Assembly (NCBI GenBank): GCA_030824495.1
Contig: JAVBXP010000029.1
Location: 1 to 64,000, forward strand
Source: a bacterium
GTDB lineage: Bacteria; Pseudomonadota; Alphaproteobacteria; Caulobacterales; Caulobacteraceae
Direction of reading: 5' to 3'
DNA: 64,000 nucleotides
Part shown: in pieces, positions 18,058 to 27,118 of the stretch
Layout of the letters: each line of letters starts with the position of its first letter
Position numbering within the stretch: position 1 is the stretch's first letter
Notes under the pieces: generated by a model
What the model was told of the DNA's origin: nothing
The model's database searches: none
The model's input: the letters and a program-made list of their open reading frames with translations, nothing else
Position numbers and translations under genes: made by a program

Positions 18058-20232
18058 CTATGGCTTCATCGTCCGCGCCACGAGGCTCGCCTCGCCGCGC
18101 AGGGTCAGGGCCTCGGCCGAGGTCCCGACCACCACGCCGACTGTGCCTTCAGTGATCCGCCAGCCCGGCAGCGCCGCGTCATAGTTGGCCAGCAAGCGCG
18201 GGTCGGCGCTGATGGTCACACGCTTTGTCTCGCCGGGCGCCAAGGCCACGCGCGACCAGCCGATCAGGCGCTGGCTCTCCTTGCCGTCCGAGCCGGTCAC
18301 CAGGGCATAGACCTGTGGGGTGTCGATGCCCGCGACCGCGCCGGTATTGGTGACGTCCAGACTGACAGTCAGCGTCTCGCCGCCCTCCACGCTCAGGCCG
18401 CCATAGGCGAAAGCCGTGTAGGAGAGACCAAAGCCGAACGGGAACAGGGTCGCCTTGCCCGTCTTGGCGAACCAGCGGTAACCGACGTCCGCGCCCTCCG
18501 GGTGTTCGACCGAGAACCGGCCCTTATGCTGCTGCACGTCGGGGAACGAGGTCGGCAGGGTCTTACCCTCGACCGGCGGGCCGAAGATCATGCCGGGGAT
18601 TTCCGGCCGCACCAGATCGGCGACGTCGCGCGGGAAGCTGATCGGCAGACGGCCCGAGGGGTTCACCTCGCCAAACAGGATGCGGGCGATCGCCTCGCCG
18701 CCGCGCGTGCCGGGATACCAAGCCTGCAGCAGGGCGCTGACCTTATCCAGCCAGGGCGTCAGAACCGGCGTCCCGGTTTCCAGCACCACGACGGTCTTGG
18801 CGTTGGCCGCGGCGACCGCCTCGATCAGGGCGTCCTGGTTGTTCGGCAGCGAGAGGGTCGGCAGGTCCTCGGCCTCGGTCGCCCATTGATCGGCGAAGAC
18901 GATGGCGACGTCAGCGTCCTTGGCCAAGGCGGCGGCGGCGGCGTGATCCTCCCCGCTCGCATAGACGACCTCGGTGTTGCGGGTCAGGCCTCGGATCGCC
19001 GCCAGCGGCGCCGACGGATGATAGGTGATCTGTGAGAAGGCCGAGGAGAGGCCCATCGTCACCTTGATCTCAAGGCCAGCTCCGCCGACCGGCAGCACCT
19101 GGGACGAACCACCGCCCGACAGCACCCCGACATCGGCATGGGCGCCGATAACGGCGATCTTGCGAAGGTTGGCTTGGAGCGGCAGCACGCCGTCGTTCTT
19201 CAGCATCACCACGCCGGCCTCGGCTGCGGCCTGGGCGACCTTGGCGTTGGCCTCGTAATTCGTCGGCCGCTTTTCCGCGGGCCTGTCGAACACGCCTTTG
19301 TCGATCAGGCTGCGCAGGATGCGGTGGACCATGTTGGACAGGCGCTCGAACGGCACCTCGCCCTGCTGGACCGCCTCCTTCAGCAGCTCGCCGAAATAGA
19401 CCTGTTTGTCGAGTTGCTCGCCGCTCTCCTGGTCCATGCCGGCCAGGGCCGCCTTGGCCGTGGTGTGGACCGCGCCCCAGTCGCTCATCACCCAGCCGCG
19501 GTAGCCCCAGTCGTTCTTCAGGACCTGGTTCAGCAGGAAGTCGTTCTCGCCGGCCCACTCGCCGTTCAGGCGGTTGTAGGCGCACATCACCGAGCCGGGA
19601 TCGCCGATCTCGATGGCGATCTGGAAGGCCAGCAGGTCGCTTTCACGCAAGCTCCCCTCGTCGATGCGGGCGTCGACCACGTGGCGGCAGGTCTCCTGAT
19701 CGTTCAGCGCGAAGTGCTTCAGGGTGCAGACGATGTCGTTGGACTGGGCGCCCTTGATCGCCTGGCCGACCAGCACGCCGGCCAGCAGCGGATCTTCGCC
19801 CAGATACTCGAAATTGCGCCCGCAGCGCGGCTCGCGCGTCAGGTTCGCGCCGCCGCCCAGCAGCACGTTGAAGCCCTTGTCGCGCGCTTCGGACCCGACC
19901 ATGACCCCGGCCGCATGAGCTAATTCCGGATCCCAGGTCGAGGCCAGGGCCAGGCCCGACGGCAGGCCGGTGGCCCCGTCGCCCGTACGCACCTTGCGCG
20001 GGTTGGCGATCCCCAGGCTGGCGTCGGTTTCGTTCAGCGCAGGAATGCCCAGGCGCGCCACGCCCGGGATGTAGCCGGCCCCCATCGCAGCGTCAGCCGG
20101 CGGCGTTTCCAGCAGGGCCGGCATCGGCCCGTGGACCAGCGAGATCATCTCGTCCAGCGTCAGCTGCTCGATCAGCAGGGCGGCCCGCTCGTCGGGCGAG
20201 AGGCTGGTATCCATCCAGGGCTGGGCGGTCAT
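18058..20232 (-). CDS. Glycoside hydrolase family 3 beta-glycosidase
   Basis: A 724-residue GH3 enzyme. The N-terminal TIM barrel carries the substrate loop NFEYLGEDP and KHFALNDQE; the nucleophile is Asp251 in VMSDWGAVH. The alpha/beta sandwich domain spans about 310-560, and a fibronectin-III-like domain ends the protein. No signal peptide is seen, so it acts in the cytoplasm on imported oligosaccharides or glycosides. The ATG has GAGGAAA 8 bases upstream. A divergent TetR gene shares its promoter region. Likely beta-glucosidase, but sugar specificity is not readable. Confidence 0.92.
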   Translation of the reverse strand: MTAQPWMDTSLSPDERAALLIEQLTLDEMISLVHGPMPALLETPPADAAMGAGYIPGVARLGIPALNETDASLGIANPRKVRTGDGATGLPSGLALASTWDPELAHAAGVMVGSEARDKGFNVLLGGGANLTREPRCGRNFEYLGEDPLLAGVLVGQAIKGAQSNDIVCTLKHFALNDQETCRHVVDARIDEGSLRESDLLAFQIAIEIGDPGSVMCAYNRLNGEWAGENDFLLNQVLKNDWGYRGWVMSDWGAVHTTAKAALAGMDQESGEQLDKQVYFGELLKEAVQQGEVPFERLSNMVHRILRSLIDKGVFDRPAEKRPTNYEANAKVAQAAAEAGVVMLKNDGVLPLQANLRKIAVIGAHADVGVLSGGGSSQVLPVGGAGLEIKVTMGLSSAFSQITYHPSAPLAAIRGLTRNTEVVYASGEDHAAAAALAKDADVAIVFADQWATEAEDLPTLSLPNNQDALIEAVAAANAKTVVVLETGTPVLTPWLDKVSALLQAWYPGTRGGEAIARILFGEVNPSGRLPISFPRDVADLVRPEIPGMIFGPPVEGKTLPTSFPDVQQHKGRFSVEHPEGADVGYRWFAKTGKATLFPFGFGLSYTAFAYGGLSVEGGETLTVSLDVTNTGAVAGIDTPQVYALVTGSDGKESQRLIGWSRVALAPGETKRVTISADPRLLANYDAALPGWRITEGTVGVVVGTSAEALTLRGEASLVARTMKP

Positions 20233-20277
20233 CTTGGCGTTTCCTCAAAGGCTTTGGAGCGACGCTATCTATTTTTA

Positions 20278-20287
20278 CCCAAGTGGG
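20278..20287. promoter_or_regulatory. Short inverted repeat between GH3 and tetR
   Basis: CCCAAGTGGG (arms CCCA/TGGG) lies in the short divergent gap between the GH3 start at 20232 and the regulator start. It is a candidate operator for the adjacent TetR protein, but short and so weakly supported. Confidence 0.3.
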
Positions 20288-20300
20288 CAATAATCAGATC

Positions 20301-20945
20301 ATGGTCGAGACGATGGTCAAGCAGCGGGGCCGGCCGGCGCGGGATTCCCGGTCGGTGGAGGAGACGCGCGACGTCATCCTCCAGGCGGCGCTGACGCTGT
20401 TTTCCGAGCGCGGCTTCGAGGGTGTGGCGGTGCGCGACATCGCCGCCAAGGCCGGCGTCGAGCACAGCCTGGTCCGCTACCACTTCACCGACAAGGCCAC
20501 CCTCTGGCGTGCGGCCCTGCGCAAGCTGATCGACAGGATGAACGAGGAGCGCGCCGCCAGTTGGCGCGCCACCCGGGGCCAGCCGCTGATCGAGCGGTTC
20601 AAGCAGTACCTGCGCGACTATGTCCGCTACTGCGCCCATCATCCTGAGCACGCCCGGATCATGGTCCACGAGACGGTGGGCGATTCCGACCGCACCGCCT
20701 GGATCGCCGACGAGATCGTACGACCCCAACACCGGGCCGGCCGCAAGACCCTGACCATGCTGATGGACGAAGGCCACCTGCCCCGGATGGAGCCGCGCCA
20801 TCTGATCTACATGATCGCCGCCGCCGCCCAGGCGCCCTTCACCCTGGCCGGCGAGGTCCGCCACGCCTATGGCGTCGAAACCTCCACCGACGCGGAAATC
20901 GAGGCCCACGCCGACGCTCTAATCGCGACGTTCCTGCGCCAGTAG
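20301..20945 (+). CDS. TetR/AcrR family transcriptional regulator
   Basis: A 214-residue TetR regulator. The N-terminal HTH is clear: TRDVILQAALTLFSERGFEG, then VRDIAAKAGVEHSLVRYHF. The C-terminal ligand domain is of the TetR_C type with no recognised ligand. The frame also opens at a GTG (20283), but that would lie over the inverted repeat at 20278-20287; the ATG at 20301 is chosen. It is divergent from the GH3 gene, so local control of that glycosidase is the simplest inference. Confidence 0.87.
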   Translation: MVETMVKQRGRPARDSRSVEETRDVILQAALTLFSERGFEGVAVRDIAAKAGVEHSLVRYHFTDKATLWRAALRKLIDRMNEERAASWRATRGQPLIERFKQYLRDYVRYCAHHPEHARIMVHETVGDSDRTAWIADEIVRPQHRAGRKTLTMLMDEGHLPRMEPRHLIYMIAAAAQAPFTLAGEVRHAYGVETSTDAEIEAHADALIATFLRQ

Positions 20946-20999
20946 CCTGCCGCCGCGTCACCGGCCCAACATGACGCAAAAGGTCATGGGAGGCGCCCG

Positions 21000-22214
21000 A
21001 TGCACGTCCGCTGGAGCGAGGCCGATCTGAGGTTCCAGGGCGAGGTGCGGGCCTTTCTGGCCGCCGAACTGACCCCGGAAATGCGGCGCGCGACGGCGCT
21101 GATGACCAGCGTCTATGCTCCGCATGACCTCTCCATGGCGTGGCAACAGATTCTGCACGCGCGCGGCTGGGCCGCCCCAGCCTGGCCGGTGGAATATGGC
21201 GGCTGCGGCTGGAGCGCCGCCCAGCGCTACATCTTCGCCAGCGAGCTGGCCGCCGCCGGCGCGCCGCCGCTCTCGCCGATGGGGATCGGCATGTGCGGGC
21301 CGGTGCTGATCGGCCACGGGACCGCCGAACAGAAAGCCCACTTCCTGCCGCGGATGCTGTCAGGCGAGCACCTCTGGTGCCAGGGCTATTCCGAGCCTGG
21401 CTCGGGTTCGGACCTCGCCTCCCTGCAGATGAGCGCGACCCCGGACGGCGACGACTTCGTCTGCAGCGGCCACAAGCTGTGGACCACCCATGCCAACATC
21501 GCCAACTGGATCTTCTGCCTGGTCCGCACCTCGCAGGAGGCCATCCCCCAGCGCGGCATCACCTTCCTGCTGATCGACATGGCCACGCCGGGCGTCAGCG
21601 TCAGCCCGATCCTGATGCTGTCGGGCGAGCACATCCAGAACGACGTGTTCTTCAGCGAGGTCCGGGTCCCGAAAGCCAATGTTGTCGGCAAGGTCGGCGA
21701 GGGCTGGACCGTCGCCAAATATCTGATGGAGTTCGAGCGCGGCGGCGGGGTCAGCACGCCCGGCCTAAAGGCGCGGCTTGGCCGCATCCACGCGATGGCG
21801 GCCGCTGAGGGCCTGTCGAGCGACCACGGCTTCATGGCCCGTCTGAGCGCCCTGGCTATCGAGATCGACGCCTTGGAGGCGGTCGAATTGCAGATCCTCT
21901 CGAACCTCAGCCAAGGCGATGCGCCCGGCGCGAAGTCCTCAATGATGAAGACCGTCGGAACCGAGCTCAGCCAACGGCTCACTGAACTCGGCCTGCAAGC
22001 CGCCGGCGTCTACGGCGCGGCCTACCAGCCCCACGCCACCCAGCCCGGCGGGCCCACGCCCAACTATCGGCCGCCCGCCGACCAGGGCCACGTGGGTCCC
22101 GATGACAGCCTGACCGTCGCCGCCAAGTACCTGAACGACCGCGCCGGCTCGATCTACGCCGGGACCAACGAGATCCAACGCAACATCATCGCCAAGGCTG
22201 TGCTGGGGCTCTAG
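21000..22214 (+). CDS. Acyl-CoA dehydrogenase (first of three)
   Basis: A 404-residue FAD-dependent acyl-CoA dehydrogenase, which oxidises an acyl-CoA to the trans-2-enoyl-CoA and passes electrons to ETF. Family markers: CQGYSEPGSGSDLASL near residue 125, the FAD segment KLWTTHANIANWIFC near 160 and the C-terminal YAGTNEIQRNIIAKAVLGL. GGGAGG six bases before the ATG fixes the start. It is unlinked to beta-oxidation hydratase or thiolase genes; its substrate is unknown. A long palindromic element follows. Confidence 0.92.
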   Translation: MHVRWSEADLRFQGEVRAFLAAELTPEMRRATALMTSVYAPHDLSMAWQQILHARGWAAPAWPVEYGGCGWSAAQRYIFASELAAAGAPPLSPMGIGMCGPVLIGHGTAEQKAHFLPRMLSGEHLWCQGYSEPGSGSDLASLQMSATPDGDDFVCSGHKLWTTHANIANWIFCLVRTSQEAIPQRGITFLLIDMATPGVSVSPILMLSGEHIQNDVFFSEVRVPKANVVGKVGEGWTVAKYLMEFERGGGVSTPGLKARLGRIHAMAAAEGLSSDHGFMARLSALAIEIDALEAVELQILSNLSQGDAPGAKSSMMKTVGTELSQRLTELGLQAAGVYGAAYQPHATQPGGPTPNYRPPADQGHVGPDDSLTVAAKYLNDRAGSIYAGTNEIQRNIIAKAVLGL

Positions 22215-22236
22215 CGCCAGCGAGACACTCCACGGC

Positions 22237-22375
22237 TGTCATCCCGGAAAGCGCGAGGCGCTTGTCCAGGACCCATTCGCGCCAAGCCAGCGGAGGATGG
22301 CATGGCCCAGCCAACCCATGAGAGATCCGGTGTTCATGGGTCCCGGACAGCCGCTGCGCGGCTTCCGGGATGACA
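22237..22375. repeat. GTCATCC palindromic element, copy 2
   Basis: Left arm 22237-22276 and right arm 22336-22375. Ends TGTCATCCCGG, inner ends GGACCCAT. The left arm holds AAGCGC-GAG-GCGCTT; the right arm (complement) holds AGCCGC-GCA-GCGGCT at the same site, so the small hairpins differ in sequence but both pair. The right arm is nearly identical to that of the copy at 17925. It lies between two convergent stops. Confidence 0.87.
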
Positions 22376-22396
22376 CCTTGTGCGACTGGGCGGCGC

Positions 22397-24097
22397 CTAA
22401 ACCGCTGCCTCCGGCTTCAGCGTCTCGCGCAGTTGCCGCTTCAGGAACTTGCCGCTCGCATTGCGCGGGATGGCCTCATTCAGGAACCAGACATAGCGGG
22501 GGATCTTGTGCTTGGCGCTGATCCCCGCCAGGTGCTCGCGCAGCGCTTCCGGGGTGAGGGTTTCGCCTGGACGCAGGACGACGGCGGCGCCCACCTCCTC
22601 GCCCAGACGCGGATCGGGAACGCCGAACACGCAGGCCTCGGCCACGGATGGATGGCGGAAGATATTGGCCTCCACCTCGGCGCAATAGACGTTCTCGCCG
22701 CCACGCAGGACCATGTCCTTCTTGCGATCGACGATGAAGATGAAGCCGTCCTCGTCAATGCGCGCGACGTCGCCGGTGTGCAGCCAGCCGTCGGTGATCG
22801 ACTCCGCGGTCGCCTCGGGCCGGTTGATGTAGCCCTTGATGACCGGCGCGCCCTTGACCCACAGCTCGCCGATCTCACCGACCGGAACCGTGTTCCCATC
22901 GTCGTCGACGCACTTGACCTCGAAGGACGGCATGGCCGGTCCGCAACTGGCCGGCTTGTCCACGAAGAAGTCGGCCGAGACCGAGGTGATGATCCCGCAG
23001 GTTTCGGTCATGCCGTAGCCGGTGTTCGGCCGGGCCGTCTTCACCTGCGCATCGATCTTGCCGACTAGGTCGGGCTGGAGCTGCGCGCCCCCGCCGCCCA
23101 GGCTGACCAGGCTGGAGGTGTCGGCGCTAGCGAAGTCGGGGTGGGTGATGAGCTCGCGCGCCATGGTCGGTACGCCGCTCATGGCCGTGATCTTTTCGTT
23201 CGCGATCAGCCGCAGCGCTTCGCCCGCGTCCCAGCGATACATCAGGACCAGCTTGCCGCCGCCGGCGGTGATCGCATAGGCCGCGCAGTTGTTGGCCGTA
23301 ACGTGGAACAGCGGCGTAACCACCAGGCCCGCGGGAACCGGAACCGGCGCATTGGGATCGGGCGCGACGCCCGTGGCGCGGGCTGTGGCCAAGGCCTGCA
23401 CCTGGCCCGAGAAGCCCATGTTCATCAGATTGGCGACACAGCCGCGATGGGTGAGCTGGGCGCCCTTCGGGAAGCCCGTGGTCCCCGAGGTGTAGAAGAT
23501 ACAGGCGTCGGCGTCGGGATCGACGCTGACTTCCGGCATCTCACCGCCGTGCGCGACCACGTCGCTGAACGGAATGATCCCGGCCGGCGTGGGATCGACC
23601 CGCACCGCGACCAATGGGATGCCCTTGGCGGCGCCTGGGCGCTCCAGGATCCGCTCAAGCCGCTCGGCGTCGGCGAAGATCACCTTCGGCTCGGAATCCT
23701 TGATCGCGTATTCCATCTCGTCGGCGACCCACCAGGCGTTCATGCCGACCACCGCGATGCCGGTGGAGACGCAGGCCCAGTAGATCAGCATCCATTCGGG
23801 ATAATTGCGCATGGCGACGGCGACACGGTCGCCGGACTTCACGCCCTGGGCGGCCAGCCACGCGGCGATGGCGTTCACCTTGGCGTGGGCCTGGGCGTAG
23901 GTCAGCCGGTCGTTCTCATAGACCAGATAGTCGCGGTCGCCGTACTGGGCGGTGCCCAGCCAGATCTCTCGCACCGACGGCGGCGCGTGGCGGAACATCC
24001 GCAGCGGTTGGCCGCGAACCTCGACCTCGGCGATCTCGAAGGGCGATCCCGGCGCGATCAGTTCCGACCAAGCCTGCTTGAGTTCCTTGTAGTGCAT
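22397..24097 (-). CDS. Acyl-CoA synthetase (class I adenylate-forming)
   Basis: A 566-residue AMP-forming acyl-CoA ligase. The P-loop-like YTSGTTGFPKGAQ lies near residue 205, GYGMTETCG near 355, GWLHTGDVARIDEDGFIFI near 440 and the C-terminal hinge region RKKDMVLRGGENVYCAEVE. The catalytic lysine lies in NASGKFLKRQLRE. It activates a fatty or aromatic acid with CoA in the cytoplasm. It is divergent from the acyl-CoA dehydrogenase at 24288; together they suggest a fatty-acid or aryl-acid catabolic pair. Confidence 0.92.
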   Translation of the reverse strand: MHYKELKQAWSELIAPGSPFEIAEVEVRGQPLRMFRHAPPSVREIWLGTAQYGDRDYLVYENDRLTYAQAHAKVNAIAAWLAAQGVKSGDRVAVAMRNYPEWMLIYWACVSTGIAVVGMNAWWVADEMEYAIKDSEPKVIFADAERLERILERPGAAKGIPLVAVRVDPTPAGIIPFSDVVAHGGEMPEVSVDPDADACIFYTSGTTGFPKGAQLTHRGCVANLMNMGFSGQVQALATARATGVAPDPNAPVPVPAGLVVTPLFHVTANNCAAYAITAGGGKLVLMYRWDAGEALRLIANEKITAMSGVPTMARELITHPDFASADTSSLVSLGGGGAQLQPDLVGKIDAQVKTARPNTGYGMTETCGIITSVSADFFVDKPASCGPAMPSFEVKCVDDDGNTVPVGEIGELWVKGAPVIKGYINRPEATAESITDGWLHTGDVARIDEDGFIFIVDRKKDMVLRGGENVYCAEVEANIFRHPSVAEACVFGVPDPRLGEEVGAAVVLRPGETLTPEALREHLAGISAKHKIPRYVWFLNEAIPRNASGKFLKRQLRETLKPEAAV

Positions 24098-24172
24098 CGC
24101 CGCCCCTTTTGTTTTCGGCCGGCGGCGTCAAGGCCGCCGACCCGTGCGCCGCCTCATCAAGGCGCGCTTTGA

Positions 24173-24184
24173 ATATCACGATAT
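24173..24184. promoter_or_regulatory. Palindrome in the divergent acyl-CoA gene promoter region
   Basis: ATATCACGATAT (arms ATATC/GATAT) lies in the 190-base gap between the divergent synthetase (24097) and dehydrogenase (24288) genes. It is a candidate operator, but short, and no matching regulator gene is adjacent. Confidence 0.25.
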
Positions 24185-24287
24185 CTGGCCTGACCCGGCG
24201 GCAGCCCAGCTAATCGGACTTGCCGGAGAGGTTCACATGGACGGACGCTCTGGGCCACAAATCAAGAGAAAACAGGAGAGAAACGCC

Positions 24288-25523
24288 GTGGCGATCGACT
24301 TCGAAATTCCAGAAGAGGCCAAGGCCGTCCGCGCGCTGGTGCGCCAATGGGTGCAGGACGAATGCATCCCCGCCGAGAAGGAGCTGCACGCCGGTCGCGA
24401 CTATAAGGAGCTGCTGGGTGAACTGCGGACCAAGGCCCGGGCCCGGGGTCTATGGTTGCCCTTCATCCCCAAGGAGTACGGCGGCATGGGGCTGGGCCCG
24501 CTGGCCAACGCCCTGGTGCAGATGGAGCTGGGCCAGAGCCACCTTGGCGCGCTGTCGATGAACAGCCAGGGCCCGGACGACGCCACCATGCTGACCCTGC
24601 TCGCCCACGGGACCGACTTCCAGAAGGAGAAGTACCTCAAGCCGCTGCTGAACGGCGAGAAGCGCGTCTGTTACTCGATGACCGAGAAGGCCGCCGGCGC
24701 CGACGCCACGGGCATGCGCACGACGGCCGTCAAGGACGGCAACGAGAACTATGTGCTGAACGGCGAGAAGTGGTTTTCGTCGGCCGCCAGCGCCGCCGAC
24801 CTCGCCGTCGTCATGGCCCGGACCGATCCGGACGCCCCGCGCCACCAGCAGTTTTCGACCTTCATCGTCGAGCTGCCGAACCCCGGCTACAACATCAAGC
24901 GCGACATCAAGACGATGGCCGTCGAAGGCCCGCTCAGCCACATCATGGGCGGGGGCCACTCTGAGATCGAGATCAAGGACCTGGTGGTGCCGGCCGAGAA
25001 CCTGCTGGGCGGCGAGGGCCAGGGCTTCAATATGGGCCAGCACCGGCTCGCCTACGGCCGCCTGCGCCACGGCATGCACAATGTAGCCATGGCCCAGCGG
25101 GCGCTGGACATGGCCGCGGCCCACGTCACCCAGCGCGAGACCTTCGGCAAGCCGCTGCACGAGCGCCAGGGCGTCCAGTTCATGTTGGCCGAGTGCGCAA
25201 GCGAACTCTACATGGCCCGCCTGATGCTGCTGCACATCGCCTACAAGGCCGAGAAAGGCATGGACCTGCGGCAGGAAAATTCCATCGCCAAGGTCTTCCT
25301 GGCCCACATGGTCCATAAGGTGGTCGACACCGCCATCCAGCTACACGGCGCGCTCGGCTACAGCCAGGATACGCCGCTCGCCAGCTGGTACACCCACATC
25401 CGCTCGCAACGCCTGGTCGACGGGCCGGACGAAGTGCACCGCTGGACGGTCGGCCGCAATGTGATCAAGGCCTACCAGCAGCACGGCACCACCGCCTCGG
25501 CTGCGGGCGGCGATCTGATCTAA
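24288..25523 (+). CDS. Acyl-CoA dehydrogenase (second of three)
   Basis: A 411-residue acyl-CoA dehydrogenase. YSMTEKAAGADATGM and NGEKWFSSAASAADLAVVMART give the FAD and substrate region; RQRLVDGPDEVHRWTVGRN-type C-terminus is the variant found in long-chain or branched acyl dehydrogenases. The open frame extends back to 24144, but the GTG at 24288 has AGGAG nine bases upstream and the family N-terminus MAIDFEIPEEAKAVR, so that start is used. It is divergent from the synthetase gene. Confidence 0.93.
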   Translation: MAIDFEIPEEAKAVRALVRQWVQDECIPAEKELHAGRDYKELLGELRTKARARGLWLPFIPKEYGGMGLGPLANALVQMELGQSHLGALSMNSQGPDDATMLTLLAHGTDFQKEKYLKPLLNGEKRVCYSMTEKAAGADATGMRTTAVKDGNENYVLNGEKWFSSAASAADLAVVMARTDPDAPRHQQFSTFIVELPNPGYNIKRDIKTMAVEGPLSHIMGGGHSEIEIKDLVVPAENLLGGEGQGFNMGQHRLAYGRLRHGMHNVAMAQRALDMAAAHVTQRETFGKPLHERQGVQFMLAECASELYMARLMLLHIAYKAEKGMDLRQENSIAKVFLAHMVHKVVDTAIQLHGALGYSQDTPLASWYTHIRSQRLVDGPDEVHRWTVGRNVIKAYQQHGTTASAAGGDLI

Positions 25524-25537
25524 CCTCCCCACCAAGA

Positions 25538-25643
25538 TCGTCATGGCCGGCCACTTGTGCCGGCCATCCATAAGCACCGCCGCTCGGGATTTGCCGGGGC
25601 GGTTCACGTTTATGGGTCGCCGGGACAAGTCCGGCGATGACGA
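25538..25643. repeat. GTCATCC palindromic element, copy 3
   Basis: A 106-base element with arms 25538-25572 and 25611-25643 and TCGTCAT/ATGACGA ends. Each arm folds by itself (left GGCCGGC...GCCGGCC, right TCGCCGG...CCGGCGA). It has the same length and layout as the copy at 51707. It follows the dehydrogenase stop by 14 bases and precedes the FMN reductase gene on the same strand. Confidence 0.82.
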
Positions 25644-25686
25644 ACTTGATAGGATAGCTCCCACCAGTCACATCGATAGGCCCGCC

Positions 25687-26262
25687 ATGACCGTCGCCCC
25701 CATCCGTATCGTCGGCCTGTCCGGCAGCCTGCGCAGCGGCTCCTACAACGCCCAACTGCTCCGCGCCGCGGTGGCCCTGGCGCCGGACGGGGTTACGATC
25801 ACCGCCGGCACGATCCGCGGCATTCCGCTATATGACGGCGACGTCGAAGCCGCCGAGGGCATCCCACCGCTGGTCGCCCCGCTGAAGGACGACATCGCCG
25901 ACGCCGACGGCCTGCTGCTGGTGACGCCCGAGTACAACAACTCGATCCCCGGTGTGTTCAAGAACGCCATCGATTGGCTGACGAGGCCCGCCGACGACAT
26001 TGCGCGCGTGTTCGGCTCCAAACCAGTCGGGCTGATCGGCGCCTCGCCGGGCGGGTTCGGCACGATTCTCAGCCAGAACGCCTGGCTGCCGGTGCTGCGC
26101 ACCTTGGGGACGGACCCCTATTTCGGCGGCCGGCTGATGGTGTCCCGGGCCCACAAGGCGTTCGGCGAGAACGACAGCTTCACCGACCCCGCCATGGAAG
26201 CGATGCTGAAGGGCTATCTCGACGGCTTCGCGCAGTTCGTGCGAGCAAAGGCCCCAGCCTGA
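25687..26262 (+). CDS. NAD(P)H-dependent FMN reductase family flavoprotein
   Basis: A 191-residue flavodoxin-fold reductase. The phosphate-binding loop GLSGSLRSGSYN is at about residues 9-20 and the flavin-contacting VTPEYNNSIPGVFKNAIDWL near 78-97. It resembles chromate or azo/quinone reductases of the ArsH/YieF type. It likely uses NADPH and FMN as a soluble quinone reductase. The ATG at 25687 places the Rossmann strand at the N-terminus; an upstream extension of the frame crosses the palindromic element and is rejected. Confidence 0.88.
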   Translation: MTVAPIRIVGLSGSLRSGSYNAQLLRAAVALAPDGVTITAGTIRGIPLYDGDVEAAEGIPPLVAPLKDDIADADGLLLVTPEYNNSIPGVFKNAIDWLTRPADDIARVFGSKPVGLIGASPGGFGTILSQNAWLPVLRTLGTDPYFGGRLMVSRAHKAFGENDSFTDPAMEAMLKGYLDGFAQFVRAKAPA

Positions 26263-26265
26263 GCT

Positions 26266-27033
26266 TCATCCTTCCGGCGGGGCTTCCAGGAGCCAGGCGG
26301 TGAGGTCGGCGATCGGTTCAAAGCCGAGGCTGGCATAGAGGGGCCGGCCAGCTTCGGTGGCGCCCAGGTGGAAACGCTCCACGCCACGGCCCCGATAGTC
26401 CGCGATCACCTGAGTGAGAAGGGCGCGGCCCAAGCCCTTGCGCTGGTGCTGCGGCGGCGTAGCCATGAGCGATATCCCCGCCGTGTTCCCTGTCGGCGTC
26501 ACGGAGACGGCGCTCATGGCTCCCTCGTCGCCCCAGGCGATATAGGTTTCCACGCCCGCGGTTTCGGTGATCCCCACATCAATGCATCTGGCGACGGCGT
26601 CGCGCGGGATGTCGAAGGCCGCGGCGACAAGGTCGCCCGCAATACCGACCAGTTCGCCGCCGAGCGCGCGGGTGACTTTCACCGGGCGACTGACCGGAAC
26701 CGGCGTCCCGGCGCGCAGCACCATGAGCGGAGCCGTACCAACCGCCCTCAGGCCCAGCCGCGTTGCGACCGGCGCCAGGGCTTGCGCCACGTGGGGGCTC
26801 ATCATGGCGGTGAGCGGCAGCCCCCGCGCCTGAGCGCGCGCCACAGACCGCGTGAGAAACCCCTCGGCGTCGGGGTCGGGACCAAGGGTCAGCATGTTGA
26901 AGTCAGCCAAGGGCTCGCCGGTCATGCCCAGGATGCAATCCCGAGTCATGTGCAGTTCGACGCCCGGCACGCCGCCCATCTGGGCGACCAGCGCGCGCAC
27001 GCTAAGCCGGATCAGCTCTTCGGTTTCGTCCAT
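26266..27033 (-). CDS. GNAT family N-acetyltransferase
   Basis: A 255-residue protein whose last 100 residues are a GNAT domain: acetyl-CoA loop QRKGLGRALLTQV near 195-207 and GRPLYASLGFEPI near 228-240. The first 130 residues are less conserved and could be a degenerate second GNAT copy or a substrate domain. Substrate unknown. It is convergent with the FMN reductase (3-base gap) and may be the last gene of a minus-strand unit with DUF5996 and the M3 peptidase. Confidence 0.82.
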   Translation of the reverse strand: MDETEELIRLSVRALVAQMGGVPGVELHMTRDCILGMTGEPLADFNMLTLGPDPDAEGFLTRSVARAQARGLPLTAMMSPHVAQALAPVATRLGLRAVGTAPLMVLRAGTPVPVSRPVKVTRALGGELVGIAGDLVAAAFDIPRDAVARCIDVGITETAGVETYIAWGDEGAMSAVSVTPTGNTAGISLMATPPQHQRKGLGRALLTQVIADYRGRGVERFHLGATEAGRPLYASLGFEPIADLTAWLLEAPPEG

Positions 27034-27118
27034 TGGTTTCGCCCCCGCGCCCAGCCCTTTTCGAGCTTCGCCAAACTAGTGGTGGCGCGGCCCAGTCGCA
27101 AAGGGTCAAGGCGTGCGC

